Of a stretch of 64,000 nucleotides of DNA, positions 20,020 through 31,714 are shown in pieces. How positions within the stretch are numbered: position 1 is the first letter of the stretch; each line of letters starts with the position of its first letter. Position numbers and translations under genes: made by a program. This DNA is from Trichostrongylus colubriformis (Eukaryota > Nematoda > Chromadorea > Rhabditida > Trichostrongylidae): positions 23,681,686 through 23,745,685 of the forward strand of contig OZ022261.1 in the NCBI GenBank assembly GCA_963978905.1, written 5' to 3'. Below the pieces are notes generated by a model. That model worked only from the letters and a program-made list of their open reading frames with translations. It had not been told where the DNA came from and searched no databases.

Positions 20020-20350
20020 GCATAACGAAACTCGCATGGGGAAGGGCGGCTTGGGGTGTTATTACGATCCCGCAGCACGGTATGTCGTTCTGCATCTCAT
20101 CAGCCGGGCGAGTTGCCGGCGAGTGCAGGACAACGTTTGCTGCCTTCTCTAACCCGTCTGCAGTCTACCCACGGCTAGTGACGCAGAGGTGCGCGAGAGA
20201 GAAAGGGTTCACGGCTTCGTCCTTTCTCAGCCGAGCGCCCCTACTTACATTTTTCACAATCAGTCGAATTTACCCCTCCCAGCGTCTTTGGAAAATTTTA
20301 TCCTTTTCTGATAGTAGGCTGATGCATACAGTTCTTTTATTGAACACCCA
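20020..20350. repeat. Inverted copy of the 41.86-42.15 kb repeat
   Basis: Blocks such as ATCCCGCAGCACGGTATGTC and GTCTGCAGTCTACC are the reverse complement of sequence at 41.9-42.1 kb. Related fragments of this dispersed family occur at 22.5, 35.1, 41.9 and 50.6 kb. Confidence 0.6.
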
Positions 20351-20447
20351 TGCACATGCTGGCCTCTTCTTTACCTTATTCGTTTGCATTTACTAACAAT
20401 TGTCTACTAACAAATAATAATTACTCAGTAAGAGCACAGAAACACTT

Positions 20448-20525
20448 TTATAACAAGGCATAAACTTCTGGCCCTATCGCCGGTGCCGGACGGATATCAT
20501 TTTCTTCACTAGGACCGTAGACTTC
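20448..20525 (-). CDS. Terminal exon of an unidentified gene
   Basis: After CAGTAACAGTAG the frame reads EVYGPSEENDIRPAPAIGPE then VYALL and a TAA stop (20,448-20,450). The charged, proline-rich composition and exact phase-0 match to the next exon upstream support a real C terminus. I do not recognise the family. Confidence 0.5.
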   Translation of the reverse strand, partial: EVYGPSEENDIRPAPAIGPEVYALL

Positions 20526-20896
20526 CTACTGTTACTGGATCAATGCACCATCAGGGTTGTAGTAGTTGAATACTTCAACATGAAAATAAAAGTGATGTGC
20601 GAAAAATAGAAAAAGATTCTTATTCACTTCCCACCACGTGGCTCAGGAAATAATCATGTACTGGCGTACTGTATCATAAAATGTCTATGTGTGAGCTCTA
20701 CATCCAATTGGGCTGTTTGGGTTACTGTATGTAGGTCTCACCAAGGTACTCTATGATCTTGTCAAGCGGTCTAGTTGTGCACAGCCCTCCTTTTCCGAAT
20801 CGTTTTGTACGTAAACAACATGGGGAAGAATAAGGAGACGTTCAGGAAGATACAGTAACAGAGCTACAAGGATAGAAATCTAGATAAAGTACTCAC

Positions 20897-21004
20897 CGTT
20901 GGAAGAACTGGTGATATGCCATTGACGGAGTTGTGCAAGCGAATCGGTCGGAACGCTTCCACACCGTGCTCATCGCTGAAGCGTTTTTTAATATAATACA
21001 TAGC
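20897..21004 (-). CDS. Internal exon of the same unidentified gene
   Basis: Bounded by CTCGTTTAG and ACG/GTGAGT, this 36-codon phase-0 exon encodes AMYYIKKRFSDEHGVEAFRP and IRLHNSVNGISPVLPT. Strong splice sites and non-repetitive composition support coding. It joins directly to the terminal exon at 20,525 across a 371-bp intron. Confidence 0.55.
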
Positions 21005-21031
21005 CTAAACGAGAAGTATGAAAAAACTCAC

Positions 21032-21081
21032 ATCACATTGATATAATCGGCATCTTTGTGAGAACACTGTGATGCCCTCAC
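21032..21081 (-). CDS. Possible upstream exon, phase ambiguous
   Basis: A 50-bp stretch ending GAT/GTGAGT could supply GITVFSQRCRLYQCD in the frame of the next exon; an alternative donor 5 bases earlier gives SHKDADYIN in another frame. I cannot decide which is used. Confidence 0.3.
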
Positions 21082-21162
21082 CTTGATGTACCAATCCTGA
21101 CGCCAATGAAGAATCAATCGAAAGATTCCAAGTGTACAAATAGTCAGCAAGTAGTAGATTAC

Positions 21163-21225
21163 CTGAAGATGGCACTATAGCACGAAAAGCAGCAATGGCA
21201 TTAATCATACAGCTCAGGCTGCAGA
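21163..21225 (-). CDS. Possible exon of the unidentified gene
   Basis: Between AAGTTCAG and GTAATC a 63-bp stretch reads CSLSCMINAIAAFRAIVPSS with phases compatible with the 50-bp candidate downstream. Support is only splice sites and an open frame. Confidence 0.3.
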
Positions 21226-22076
21226 CTGAACTTGGTTCAGTAATCGAATATGATCTGGTTTTGACATGCCACAAAGACATGAGGAAACGCGACAACTATT
21301 AATTTCTAATTTGCGTCACATTACATAATTCTTAACTCATCAATTTGGGCTTTCTGAACCTTAGAGATCATTCACTGGCGAACTATTGTACCCTCCCTAT
21401 TTCACTGGACCTCGGACACACCACTAGAGGGTGTCAAAGCAATCGAAGTGATATGATATGTTTTTCGTGAAAGAGGAGAGATCATCGCGGCGGAAGTCGT
21501 GTTCAAAGGCGCACCTCAGGTTCTTTATAGACGCATCTCCTTGGTCGTTTCGGTGGAGTGCCAATGGCGGGGTATGTATGTAGTCATGGAGAGCGTGGCA
21601 GCATTTGGTGACAGTGGCCTGCTAGCCTCGCGACTTACATCAACCCTTTCATTGGTAGGGAGCGGGCGAAAACATGTCGATAGGGCAATTCATAGAAGGG
21701 ACCATTTTTTTTCCGATGTTTGACTGTTCTATTCCAGTTTTCCTCTACTGTAGCACTGCTTAGCATCTCTACTTTCATATTCCATTTTGACTAGAAAATT
21801 TTTCCTGGCGGAGAGGAATTCTGAGAGGGAGAAAATAATGGTTGCCTTGGAACGTGCTAGCGAACGTGTTAGCGTTTCGCGCGGAATAGGCGCTCAAATA
21901 TTGCTTGGTTATGGTCAAGTGTCAAATACTTATCACCTCTTCATCATACTCGGCCAAAACAACTCCTATTGGCGTTTTTAAAGGCACCTGGGGCGGAACC
22001 CCCATCAAAAAGCGCTTCTTCGCGGTTTCATCGCAATCATATCGCGCTTCCCTCCGAGCCCCAGCGCTCAAATTGT
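21226..22076. other. Unassigned sequence
   Basis: No gene, element end or copy elsewhere was recognised. Confidence 0.35.
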
Positions 22077-22500
22077 TGAAGGAATCGTCCACGAAAAAAT
22101 GAGTTTCTTCGTTACCAATATATTTATGTTGTATTTGCCTAATGCTGGCAGCATGCAAAAATCCACGCGAAAAAATGTGAATCCGGCTAAGATAAAGCAC
22201 CACAGAGTCTCGGCTAAAAGAGCGAGGCCTCCGAATAGAAGCCCCGTCCCTCTGTCCGCCGCCGTTGGGAACAGAGAGTGGGACTGTTTACGTAACTTTC
22301 TGCTCCTACAATGCGTCTCCGACCGTGGCAGACGACGGGGTGGGCAGTTGCTCGGATGCCCCGCCCCCTCGACCACCGCTTTGAGGAGCTGCATTCCAGC
22401 CGGATTCTCATTTTTTCGCGTGAAACACTGCATGCGGTCCACATTAGGCAGCGACAACGAATCTATGGGTAACAAAAAAACTTATTTTACCGGCTGATTC
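22077..22500. mobile_element. MITE with about 100-base inverted arms
   Basis: The left arm (22,077-22,195, with GCATGC, CACGCGAAAAAATG, AATCCGGCT) pairs with the right arm (22,397-22,500, AGCCGGATTCTCATTTTTTC). Similar ends occur at 39,763-39,840 and 42,210-42,310. The centre holds a block shared with 40.7 kb. Confidence 0.65.
22225..22375 (+). repeat. Dispersed block shared with 40,683-40,827
   Basis: Shared words include GTGGGACTGTT, ACGTAACTTTCTG and TGCGYCTCCGACCG. In the 40.7-kb copy this block has its own inverted ends (GTAAGTGCCC / GGGCACTTAC), so it is probably an element inserted in a larger one. Confidence 0.6.
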
Positions 22501-24423
22501 AGCCTCTGGCCTGTCTGCAGTCCACCTCGGCTGGTGACGCAGAGGGACGCAAGAGAGAAGGGGGTTTTTCGAGTTGCTATTCCTCGTTTTTTTTCGCAGT
22601 TTTATGTCGGCCTTTCACTGCTCTCATATTGCAGAGCACCTCTACTTTAATTATCCCAAAAATTGCCAAATTCACTCCTCTCGATAATTTCAAGTTGCTG
22701 CGAGGGCGGAACACCATTTGCGCTTGGCTGGCGTTTTGCCGTCTGCGTTTACCACTCAGCGGCTAGTGATGCAGTTGCGGTGAAAGAGAGGGAGTAAGAA
22801 GGGGATCCTATTTCTCGAGTTTTTGGCCGTTTCATCAAGTTCTTTCTCAATTGTTGCACTGCTTAGCGCCCGACTTTCATATACCACATCAGTCAAAATG
22901 AATCCTCTCCTTCTTCAGGAAGAGTATGAAAGTTAAAGTTAGACCGCGGGTGGTGCACAAGAGCGAAGCTGAAGTAAGATCCACAACCCTGCACTTTATA
23001 AATGTTTGTAAGGCTCGGACAGGTCGTGAGATTCAATATTTGACCAAGAGTTCGATCATGGAGTGGGCGGGTAATAAGAAGTTATTTATACTTGCATATG
23101 TAATGCTAACTGCGTGAAGTACGGTGAGAAGAGTTTCATACAACACAAGAAAATTCGTAAAAAAAAACGAAGGGAAATGAGCACTGTCTAAGTAGTAGAC
23201 AATTAATGATGCAAAGCAATACGTCAAGACACCGAAAGGATTAAAATCAGCAGATTGTGCAGTATGAAAGTAGAGGTGCTCAGCTGTGTAACAGAAGAGA
23301 AAGAACGAAATGAAGGCGAAAAACCCGAGAAATAGGAACCCACAACACATCTTCCCATTCTTTCTCTTTCGCGCCCATCACTAGCCAGTGGGGTATTCTC
23401 TTTCGCGCCCATCACTAGCTGGGAGTAGTATACATATACTGTGAGTCAATACGTTTTACTGAGTTGGCGATAGCTCCATGTGCACGGCTTTGGGGTGGGT
23501 GTGTGCATGGGTATAGGTCTGGGCATGTATATAGATACATGTGTGGCTTGAAGGAAGTGATAGGGGTGATTCGGGCCAAATTAAAGATCATCAGGCATGG
23601 AGGTCAACGTGCTTAGTAGTACAATGGTGAAGAAACAACGGAATGAAACAGTCAAAAGCCCCAGAAATCAGACCCCCCTCCCGCCGCCGTTTGTTCTCAG
23701 AAGGAACGGGTCGGGCCGTAAAAAAGGGCGGGCTGGGATAAAACAATGTGGGAAGTGTTGAGGAAGAGGGCTCTTATAAAGCCCGGGACATTCTTTCTCA
23801 TAGGAAATTTCGCCACTCATAGTCTTCTTAGCCCGACAGCTTTCATTTGCGTGACCCTATTAGGAGAGCTAATTTCCCCTGTATTCCTATCACTGCCTTC
23901 AGTAACATTGGGGAGGGGCAATATTGGCCTACGGTAAGACCCATCGTAACGCTTGCAGTTCGTTAGGTTGCATACATTGCACACGCGACACCCTCTTGAG
24001 ATATCGAGTGTGAATTTGATCGATCTTTCAGAATCAAGAACACCTTTTTCTAACCCTTTCGCTTATTCCACTATTCGATGTTTCACTTGATCACTGATCT
24101 TTGTTGTTTCACTTATTTCACTCATCATGAATGAATGAAATCACCATACGAGACAACAAATGGCATCTTCTACAGCGAGCAACTCGAAGAGGGTGATGTG
24201 GCAGCTCAAAGTGATGCGTGGATCACAACCTCCCGCTTTCGAATCCGGGTTTCTCTACCGGATATTGCTTTTAACCTCGAAACTTCGTTTCAACACGATA
24301 ATTTCTTCGCATTTTCATCTTTCCTCCGAGTCCTCCCGGTCCTTTAAGGGTTCCCAAGTATTACATAAGGTCAAAAATCACACAGTGTAAGACTGTCAAA
24401 GAGTAAGTAGTGGGTATCCTATT
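22501..24423. other. Dispersed repeat fragments, no gene
   Basis: The stretch holds degraded pieces of the family seen at 20.1, 35.1 and 41.9 kb (GTCTGCAGTCCACC, GACGCAGAG). It also has a 22-bp duplication (CTCTTTCGCGCCCATCACTA plus GC) at 23,364-23,385 and 23,398-23,419. No coding exon was recognised. Confidence 0.5.
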
Positions 24424-25503
24424 TACTATATTATTATTATATGTTATCATAATCTTATCTTATTATGTTATTATCATTATATAATGTCATATTATTATTT
24501 TATTATATTATTATATGTACTACATTGTATTATTATTTATTACAATATTATTATATTTTACTACTATCACACCATTATATCATTATCATTATCATTATTA
24601 TTAATATTATTATTATTATTATTATTAATATGCTTATTAATGTTGTTATTAATAGTATTATTATTATTATTAATATTATTATTATTATTATTATTATTAC
24701 GTCACTCATTATATTATTTTGTTATTATACTATTACAATATTATATTTATATTATATTATTATATCATTGTATTATTATATTATAATTTATATTATATTA
24801 TTTATATTATTATATTATTGTATTATTTTTATGTTATTATATATAATTTATGTAATGTTTATGTTATTATATATAATGCATATAATGTTTATGTTATTAT
24901 ATATAATGTATATAATGTTATAATTATATTATATAATGTAACCCGCAGGGAAGAGGAGGGGGTGTAGAAGGGCACCTTGAGCTGAGCTTATATAGGCCGT
25001 TTAATGCCCTCGGGGTGAGGTCAGACTGCTAAGAGGAATCCCACAGGATGATTAGATTTGAAATTATGCCCAAGGTCACTGACCCTGAGTTCAGTGCTGT
25101 CAGTCAGCTGCGGTCTCTAACCTGAGGCATAATTTCAAATCTCGATCCCCCTGCGGGACTCCTCTTAGCAATCTGACCTAACCCTGAAGACATTAAAGCA
25201 CTTATATAAGCTGATCTCGAGGTGCCCTTCCACAGCCCCCCCCCCCCTTCCCAGCGGGTTACATATTATAATAATATAATAATATAATAATATAATACTA
25301 AAATAATAAAATATAATAACATGATAATATAATTCTAAACTAATAAAATGACAATAATATAATAATATATTATAATAATATAACAACATAATAATAATAT
25401 AATAATACAGTATAATAATATAATAATATTAAAATACTAGAATAATATAATACTAATGGTATAATAATAAAACAATAATAATAATATATTAATAATATAA
25501 TAT
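24424..25503. repeat. Giant fold-back: MITE flanked by mirrored TTA and TAA arrays
   Basis: A core at 24,940-25,261 has inverted arms of about 150 bases (AACCCGCAGGGAAGAGG against CCTTCCCAGCGGGTT). It is flanked on the left by about 500 bases of TTA/TAT-type repeat and on the right by about 240 bases of the complementary TAA-type repeat, so the whole 1.1 kb can fold back. Long frames rich in Tyr, Ile and Leu here are microsatellite translation, not genes. Confidence 0.8.
24940..25261. mobile_element. MITE core of the 24.4-25.5 kb fold-back
   Basis: The inverted arms share CTTATATARGC, AGGTGCCCTTC and GCATAATTTCAAATCT. It probably inserted in, or carries, the AT microsatellite. Confidence 0.7.
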
Positions 25504-25632
25504 GTAACCAACTTACAATCTGTAAGTAAAGCCTGTAGAAAAAAAATCAATTGCGATCGACCCACTGACGCCCATGATGTTGCGCGCACAGTAATGTGCG
25601 CCAGCCATCTGGTGAAGGTGCAATACACTTAC

Positions 25633-25791
25633 TGTCTTCCATCGATCCAATTTATAAGCGAAAAGATGAAGAACTTCGTCTCCGGCCTGAACAGTCAGAG
25701 CATGCTCGCCATTGCCACCCATCTCACCGTCCACCACCGACTGGTAAGAGTCTGAATGGATGGCATCAAGATAGTCGAAAATGTTTTCGCA
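25633..25791 (-). CDS. Internal exon of an unidentified cellular gene
   Basis: Acceptor TTTTCTAG and donor ACA/GTAAGT bound an exon of exactly 53 codons, phase 0 at both ends: CENIFDYLDAIHSDSYQSVV, then DGEMGGNGEHALTVQAGDEV and LHLFAYKLDRWKT. The composition is clearly protein-like and unrelated to any repeat in the window. It may belong to the gene ending at 20,448 or to another. I do not recognise the family. Confidence 0.6.
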
Positions 25792-26520
25792 CTAGAAAAT
25801 CAGAACCCACCAGAGTTGCCGTCGAGCAAAAGGGGCCTCCGCTCGAAATTTTCCTCGTATATGAAACTCTGAATTATGAGAAAAGTAGTAAGAGGTAATC
25901 ACTATCAGTTCTCGTGCGTGATCTCCTAGTTTTCGTTAAAAGCATACCTTCGGTCAAAACGCAGCAATAACCGATGCGGCGTCGTGAAGTCTCAAAAACG
26001 CACGGCATTTTCACGACAGGCGCGGTGAGTAATAATGGCCGGGAATCGCGCGACTCAACGTCGCATCGCCTCAACGTCGCATCGCCTCCTTTTGCGCTAC
26101 ACCCAGTCTTTTTTGAACGCACATCCCGCGCTTGATGGAAGTAGAGACAAGGTTTGATTATCACTGGTGGAAGGGCGCTGGGAAGCGGCTTCGTTATTCC
26201 TTACCAGCAAGAGAGAGAAGACACACTCCCGTGCATGACTGCCAGTGACGATCATACCGAGCCCCTCTTTCCAGCAAGCGCAAAATGTACCTTCAATGCT
26301 TACAATTTTCGGGCACATGTGCAGATGCAATCGTTGCTTTCTGACCACATGTGTCGTTGCTGTAGATTTTTTCAAGCGTTGCTGTAAACCCACGATGATT
26401 TCAAATTTCGTAGAAAGTTGCGGGTTCATTTGTACCACTTCTCTAAGGATTTTAAATATTTTCTTAGTACGAATCGAGTGTTTTTGTATCTTATATACTA
26501 TAGTAGGGATATTACTATTA

Positions 26521-27258
26521 CCCCAAAGTCTGGTAGATAAGTCCGCCCGCACGCGGTGTCTAGCGCGGCACAGGCAGCAGCAGTCTTTGAAGAACCAGAG
26601 ATGGAGGAAAATGAGGAAGCTATGATTTTTGGATTGTATCAATAACGAGTTCATATCTTGTTGCATATTGTATTTGTTAATATAAAAGCGAGAAGCAAGT
26701 AAAGTGGGGTCGTACGAAAGGTGATCACAGAAACCTCACTGTTGGCAGAGGAAAGTGAACGAGTGGGAGGGGAATCGTTGTTAACGGGGGTTTCAATGCA
26801 ACGATGGTTTTAGCGATGAAATAGCGGTTGAATAAGAACTTTTTCTAATTTCTGTTATGATGATAGTGTACAAAGGATCGTGGACATGCGTCTTCGACCA
26901 TTATTTCCCCCTGCTAACCGCGCTCCTGCTTGCCGCGTCAAGATTTTGCATCTGATGTAAGTCCTCATTCTAGTCATCGAGCCCTTTGAGATGCCTTAAC
27001 AACTTATGGTCAGCAGTATACGGGAGTAATAAAAAAGTGTGAAATCGTAATGAAATGGTGAATGCGCAGAAAATATAGGATGAGTGATCATTGTTATATC
27101 TTTAGATATTAGAAATAAAGTTAAATAAACAATTTCTACAATTTTGTTGTTTTTAAGGATGAAGGGTGCATCGCGATGTTCTTCGAAGACTGCACCTGCG
27201 TCCGCCGCTGCCGCGCTCGACACCGCGTGAGGGCGAGCTCATCTACCAAATTTTAAGG
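26521..27258. mobile_element. 740-bp TIR element, copy 1
   Basis: Imperfect inverted ends of roughly 50-60 bases (AAAGTCTGGTAGATAAGTCC at the left; the complement at the right) enclose a non-coding interior homologous along its length to 60,536-61,312. Superfamily undetermined; no clear target duplication. Confidence 0.75.
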
Positions 27259-27560
27259 TATCTTATATCATATTTACATGGGGTAGGCGTCAGGACACTC
27301 CATTTCGCTTGAGCCCCGAAGAGACAGCCCCTTAGCGCACAGGACCAACGAGGCACAACAGCGCGCAGCGACGCAGCTCGCGTGGCGCGGTGACCTAGTT
27401 GGAATGTCCTGGCACCCACCTACATAATGGATCACCACTTGAGAATAAAGGAATCAGTATTAGTCTATAAGACCTTTGAAACTGAAGGCGGTTTCGTTTT
27501 CCGTTCAAAACGAAATTTTGACCATGACTTAGCATTCTTATAGCATGGTTAGTGATATTT

Positions 27561-27644
27561 TCAAATTTTTTCTCCTCCCGCAATCTCGGTATAGTTGATG
27601 CTGACTTTGGTAATGTCCTCGTCGCATGTGAGGTTTTTTGGTTT
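27561..27644 (-). CDS. Possible terminal exon of another gene
   Basis: After TTCCACCAG the frame reads KPKNLTCDEDITKVSINYTE then IAGGEKI and a TGA stop, 28 codons including the stop. It has two N-glycosylation sites (NLT, NYT) and a protein-like composition, but there is no partner exon. Confidence 0.3.
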   Translation of the reverse strand, partial: KPKNLTCDEDITKVSINYTEIAGGEKI

Positions 27645-27671
27645 CTGGTGGAACAGCACGCCAGCAATAAT

Positions 27672-28729
27672 ATGGTCAGTTCAGATATATGACCAATGGC
27701 ATGAGATGGGTTAAGACTATGACAACTTATCGATGGTGTTCAATGGGTGATAGCATATATAAAAGGTAAAAAAATAATATAATGACTATAGCTTGAGCAT
27801 TCAAAAAGTGTTCCTGACCATCAGATTCGTTGAGATAATATGTATGATCGCGAAGAGAAAGATAGATCAGACAGAAGTAGACAAATCCGACCGTATAACG
27901 CTTCATTTTACTTCCAAAAACAACCTAATATGTACTCCGCGCTAGCTGATTGTGCGATAAATGCGTTGTTTCTTATACAAATTCGGTTTTTCCAAGGGAG
28001 TCGATGGCTTTTGACGATTTCTCTCTAAATCCGATTTTTTTTGGAACCAACTCGCTGAAAACTGTTGAAACCTTAAAAAGGTGTAGGAGTAGGGACGGGG
28101 ATGCATAAGGGATCAAATTTGTTATTTTTCCACTGCTAAACAAATTTTGAAATAATGTCCCTGTTCCGTGAACTTCAAATTCAGCTTATATAGCAATCAA
28201 AATAACAGCGAAACAGCTGCAAATCGCACATAGTAGAATCTTCCGAACCATTTATGAGGTTATATGCAAAATAAAATTAGAAAAGATTCGAGTCGCGTCA
28301 CATCGGCGGGAAACTTAATCGAAAAAATTTGACGCGGCCTCTTTTGCAATCAGTTAGTGGGACGTTCAGAACATACTAGGGCCAAGTAGGGGCACAAGGG
28401 TGGTTGATTCTGCGAAGTGAAAAATAGTGTTTTAATTGTGAAATTGCAGGTTCCGCCAATAGCTGAGACCACTATTAATGAGCTCGGAAGTCGAAAGGCT
28501 CGAGACTTGACTTTATCAGAAAAGCGGATTAGACAAATCATTTCGTAGTGAAGGAATATGACAAAATGCAAATTTTTAGGGAAATTTTCATTTGAAAAAA
28601 ACGACATTACATCTGGAACGACTCATGAATTAAAGCGTTGTATGCGTAAGGTTAACTTTTTCAACGAAGGTAGCCATAAAACAAAAAAGGTACATATCAA
28701 AATATATCACTATATAATAAATACATATA
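27672..28729. other. Mostly unassigned; old repeat at 28.37-28.66 kb
   Basis: Sequence at 28,370-28,660 (GAAAAAAACGACATTAC and flanks) is a diverged copy of 32.45-32.78 kb. The remainder shows nothing recognisable. Confidence 0.4.
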
Positions 28730-29470
28730 CAGGGGGTGCCAAAAAAAAGTAGTTTTGCCCTCGGCTCACATCTGCCAATTATACAAAACAGAGGGAAACG
28801 AAAGAAATGAAAGTATTGAGGCAATATATTCCGGAAATGTTCCTCTACAAGCAGGAACAAGCTGAGACTCACTACTTTCATTTTCATAAAAATATAGAAC
28901 CTTTAGGCGGTGCAGTCGGGCTTCGGAGCACCCACGGTATCAAGGTTCCCTTAAAACAGTGGAGCCGGGTTCCATGGTAGGTCTTTTATGGGAAGCTTCC
29001 TAAGGATTGGCCCTTTGGTTCATGGAAGTCACAGGGCCCTGCTGCTTGGACCAGGCTGCTATGATCCGAAGTATCACTTACATGCCCAAATCAGCCTTCG
29101 GAGAGGTTTCAGTGGTAAGTGCACGTTTTGGCTGTTGGAAACGGAGGGCGCTGGGAACCCGGAAAAAACGGGATCCTAAAGAACACCACCCAGTATGAAT
29201 CCCCTTAGGTACCCAGAGTGAACGGACCTCAGCAAGGTTGTGAACGAGGGCGAGGAAATTTCGGATTTTGCCCAGTTGAGGTGACACATCTTGTTCACTA
29301 TTTCCTCGCTCCCGTTCCTGCTCGTGCAGAAGGCTGCCACGGAGTATAGTGATAGAGTGAGGTCTGCTCTTGAATCTGGGGATGTGAATACCTCAATAGA
29401 ATTTGCTGTAGTTCGACTAAAGTGGGGTGTAAGTGGACGAGACAAAATTACTTTTTTTTGACACCCCCTG
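28730..29470. mobile_element. Non-autonomous Tc1/mariner-like element, copy 2, with TA duplication
   Basis: Ends CAGGGGGTGCCAAAAAAAAG and CTTTTTTTTGACACCCCCTG are inverted and flanked by TA at 28,728-28,729 and 29,471-29,472. The interior matches 4,066-4,774. Coding potential is absent. Confidence 0.8.
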
Positions 29471-29474
29471 TATA

Positions 29475-29964
29475 CAGTAGCGCTCGAAAGTTTTCGGCCG
29501 AACACTTTTTGCCATAACTTTTTTTCTACTTGACCAGATTTTACAAAATTTCAATATGTGGTGCCTGAACCTATTTGTCAACATTTCCGTCTACTTGAGT
29601 GCCGCTTGACCTTTTCATGTTTTTTACAAGGATTTACTACAAGACCACCGAAAAAAGTAAAAGGCCTGGTCAAGAAAAATGGATTTCTTTACAAAAACAA
29701 AATGAGCAAGCCGAGTGAGCATCAATATTTTGTAGAAAGAACACGTCTTTCGATGACAGCGGCGATGACACTCCAAAACAAAAAAAAAATTGCATTTAAC
29801 CACGTAACTTACACCGTTGAGCGCCAAAATAGTACTATATTTAGTATGCAGTGTCTCCAAGTACAATATACTGAAATTTCTCTCAGATCGGTGCAGTTGC
29901 AAAAAAGTTACAAGTGAAAAACCCAAGTGAAAGACCATTTGGCCGAAGACTTTTGAGCGCTACT
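29475..29964. mobile_element. 490-bp Tc1-like MITE abutting the previous element
   Basis: Ends CAGTAGCGCTCGAAAGTTTT and its complement AAGACTTTTGAGCGCTACT are flanked by TA (29,473-29,474 and 29,965-29,966). Only two TA dinucleotides separate it from the neighbouring element. Confidence 0.75.
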
Positions 29965-29999
29965 TATATAACTATATATGAATATATAATAAATACAAA

Positions 30000-31714
30000 A
30001 ATATATAAAACATCAGCTATAAAACACCATCACGTTAGTCCCGAAAAACATCTGAAGTGGTGCCGTCACTGAATGTTAACGTATCTATCAATTTTAATTA
30101 CTCGTAGCCACTGTAGCGGCTGCAGAATTTTATTGGTCACATAATTATTTCAAAACAGGACCTACCATTTTAACAATAAAAATTGATAGCGCAAAAATTC
30201 GACATCCTTTGGATTAAATGAAGGAGTACAATAGTGGAAGTGGTGGTAGTAGTAGAAGTAGTAGTAGTAAATCGAAGTAGTGAGTGTCGTATAGCGCTGT
30301 GTATACAATAATACGCGTTCGAAAAAAAGTATTCCGATTTGGATTATTCCGATCGAAAATGACGTCATTGGAATGTTGTAGTGAAGGCCAGATCAAACTG
30401 CTATGAAAACGATCATGTTACTGATTTAACGAGAGGAGATGCACTGTTTAATGTTGACCAATGTGAGTTCAGAAATCGCTAAGAGACCGTCTGTAAAACC
30501 CGTTCTGTTCATAGCTAATAATAGTCTAGATATTGATCGCGCCCCTCTTTATTTGCCCAGGAAGGTATTAAGGTTAAGGAAACCGGAAAAGTAGTGAAAC
30601 TCATAAATAACGCGGCTCATTCGAACGTAAACAAAAACAAAGGCAAAGTTAAAAAGGTCTGCAATGGCTCTCAAAGTACAAAAAGACCATCTGGACAAAG
30701 CCTACACTTTTTTCGATTGATCGTGAAGGTCTCCTAATGATTCAAACAAATCATTTGTATGGAAATACAGAGGACAAAGTATGAAAACTTTTACTGAAAT
30801 AAATTTATGAGCGAAGTGAAATAAAAATGATCAGCAGCGCAAACCATGGTACCACACTAGTCTGCGCTCTACCATTTGGGACACGGGCAGAGAAAGGTGG
30901 GGTGGTTCGTCCGGCGAGTGGGTCACAACGCACACATAGTCGCGTGACCTCGCTGAAATGAGCGTTCGAACTAGAGTAGCTTTTTTTTAAGGTTCAATTG
31001 GGCCATCGAAGTAAATCAGTAGAGTGAATCAACAGGAAATGGCAGACCATCAAATCGAACCACATATGTTCAGTGGCGGCGGCGTGTAACGGGAAAAAGC
31101 ACCCCAATGTAATAACGATTGATGGCTGTGTGTGCGACAGAGACCTGTGACGGGGCGACGGACAGTCATCGGTTGATAACGATAGCGATTCAAGCAAAAA
31201 AACCCTATCCGTTCTATAAAGCAGGTTACATAATAAATGATGCTAAAATGGAACTGCTGCTTGGTGAGAGAGTTCACTCGAGAGAACGTTCGCTCAACCA
31301 CTGACCCTTCTTCAAATCAGTACTTCAACGGAGTCATTGAACTCTACTTTTACTCAAAAATGCGTATACTGTAAATATTCATTTTCGTGAACGGCGTAAA
31401 CAGAACTTCAAATGAAGTAAGAATTGAGTTCAAATTTTGCTCACTTGACAGTTAGTTGCACCTTACAGCTAATGTAGGAATCATTGCGCGGTAACGATAA
31501 CTACATGCTATATTTAGCCAATACAAAATGGAATAGATCTTTTCAGCGTGTTTTTCAGTGATGATAATTTGTGATAGTTGTTATAATTCAAGGTAACATT
31601 AATAGCAAATCATAATACCAACAATAATGCTAGTAATATTAATAGTGCTAAACTTACAATAACAAGAGTAATGCTAAAAGCAATAATAATAATGATTAAT
31701 TAGGAAAATATTTT
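30000..31714. other. Unassigned, with AGT microsatellite
   Basis: A short GTGGTAGTAGTAGAAGTAGT microsatellite lies near 30,238-30,270. Otherwise no gene or element was recognised. Confidence 0.4.

Noticed and set aside
20742..20789. Extra exon (GLCTTRPLDKIIEYL) of the unidentified gene
   Set aside because: Its phase does not fit the exon at 20,897, whereas that exon joins directly in frame to the terminal exon at 20,525.
22099..22497. Frames of 132 and 135 codons on opposite strands
   Set aside because: They span the arms of a fold-back MITE and mirror each other.
24465..24967. Long frames encoding Tyr/Ile/Leu-rich 'membrane' proteins
   Set aside because: They are translations of the TTA microsatellite and have no start context, splice sites or family features.
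26097..26666. 189-codon minus-strand frame
   Set aside because: It runs into a TIR element at 26,521 and shows no domain or splice structure; probably chance.
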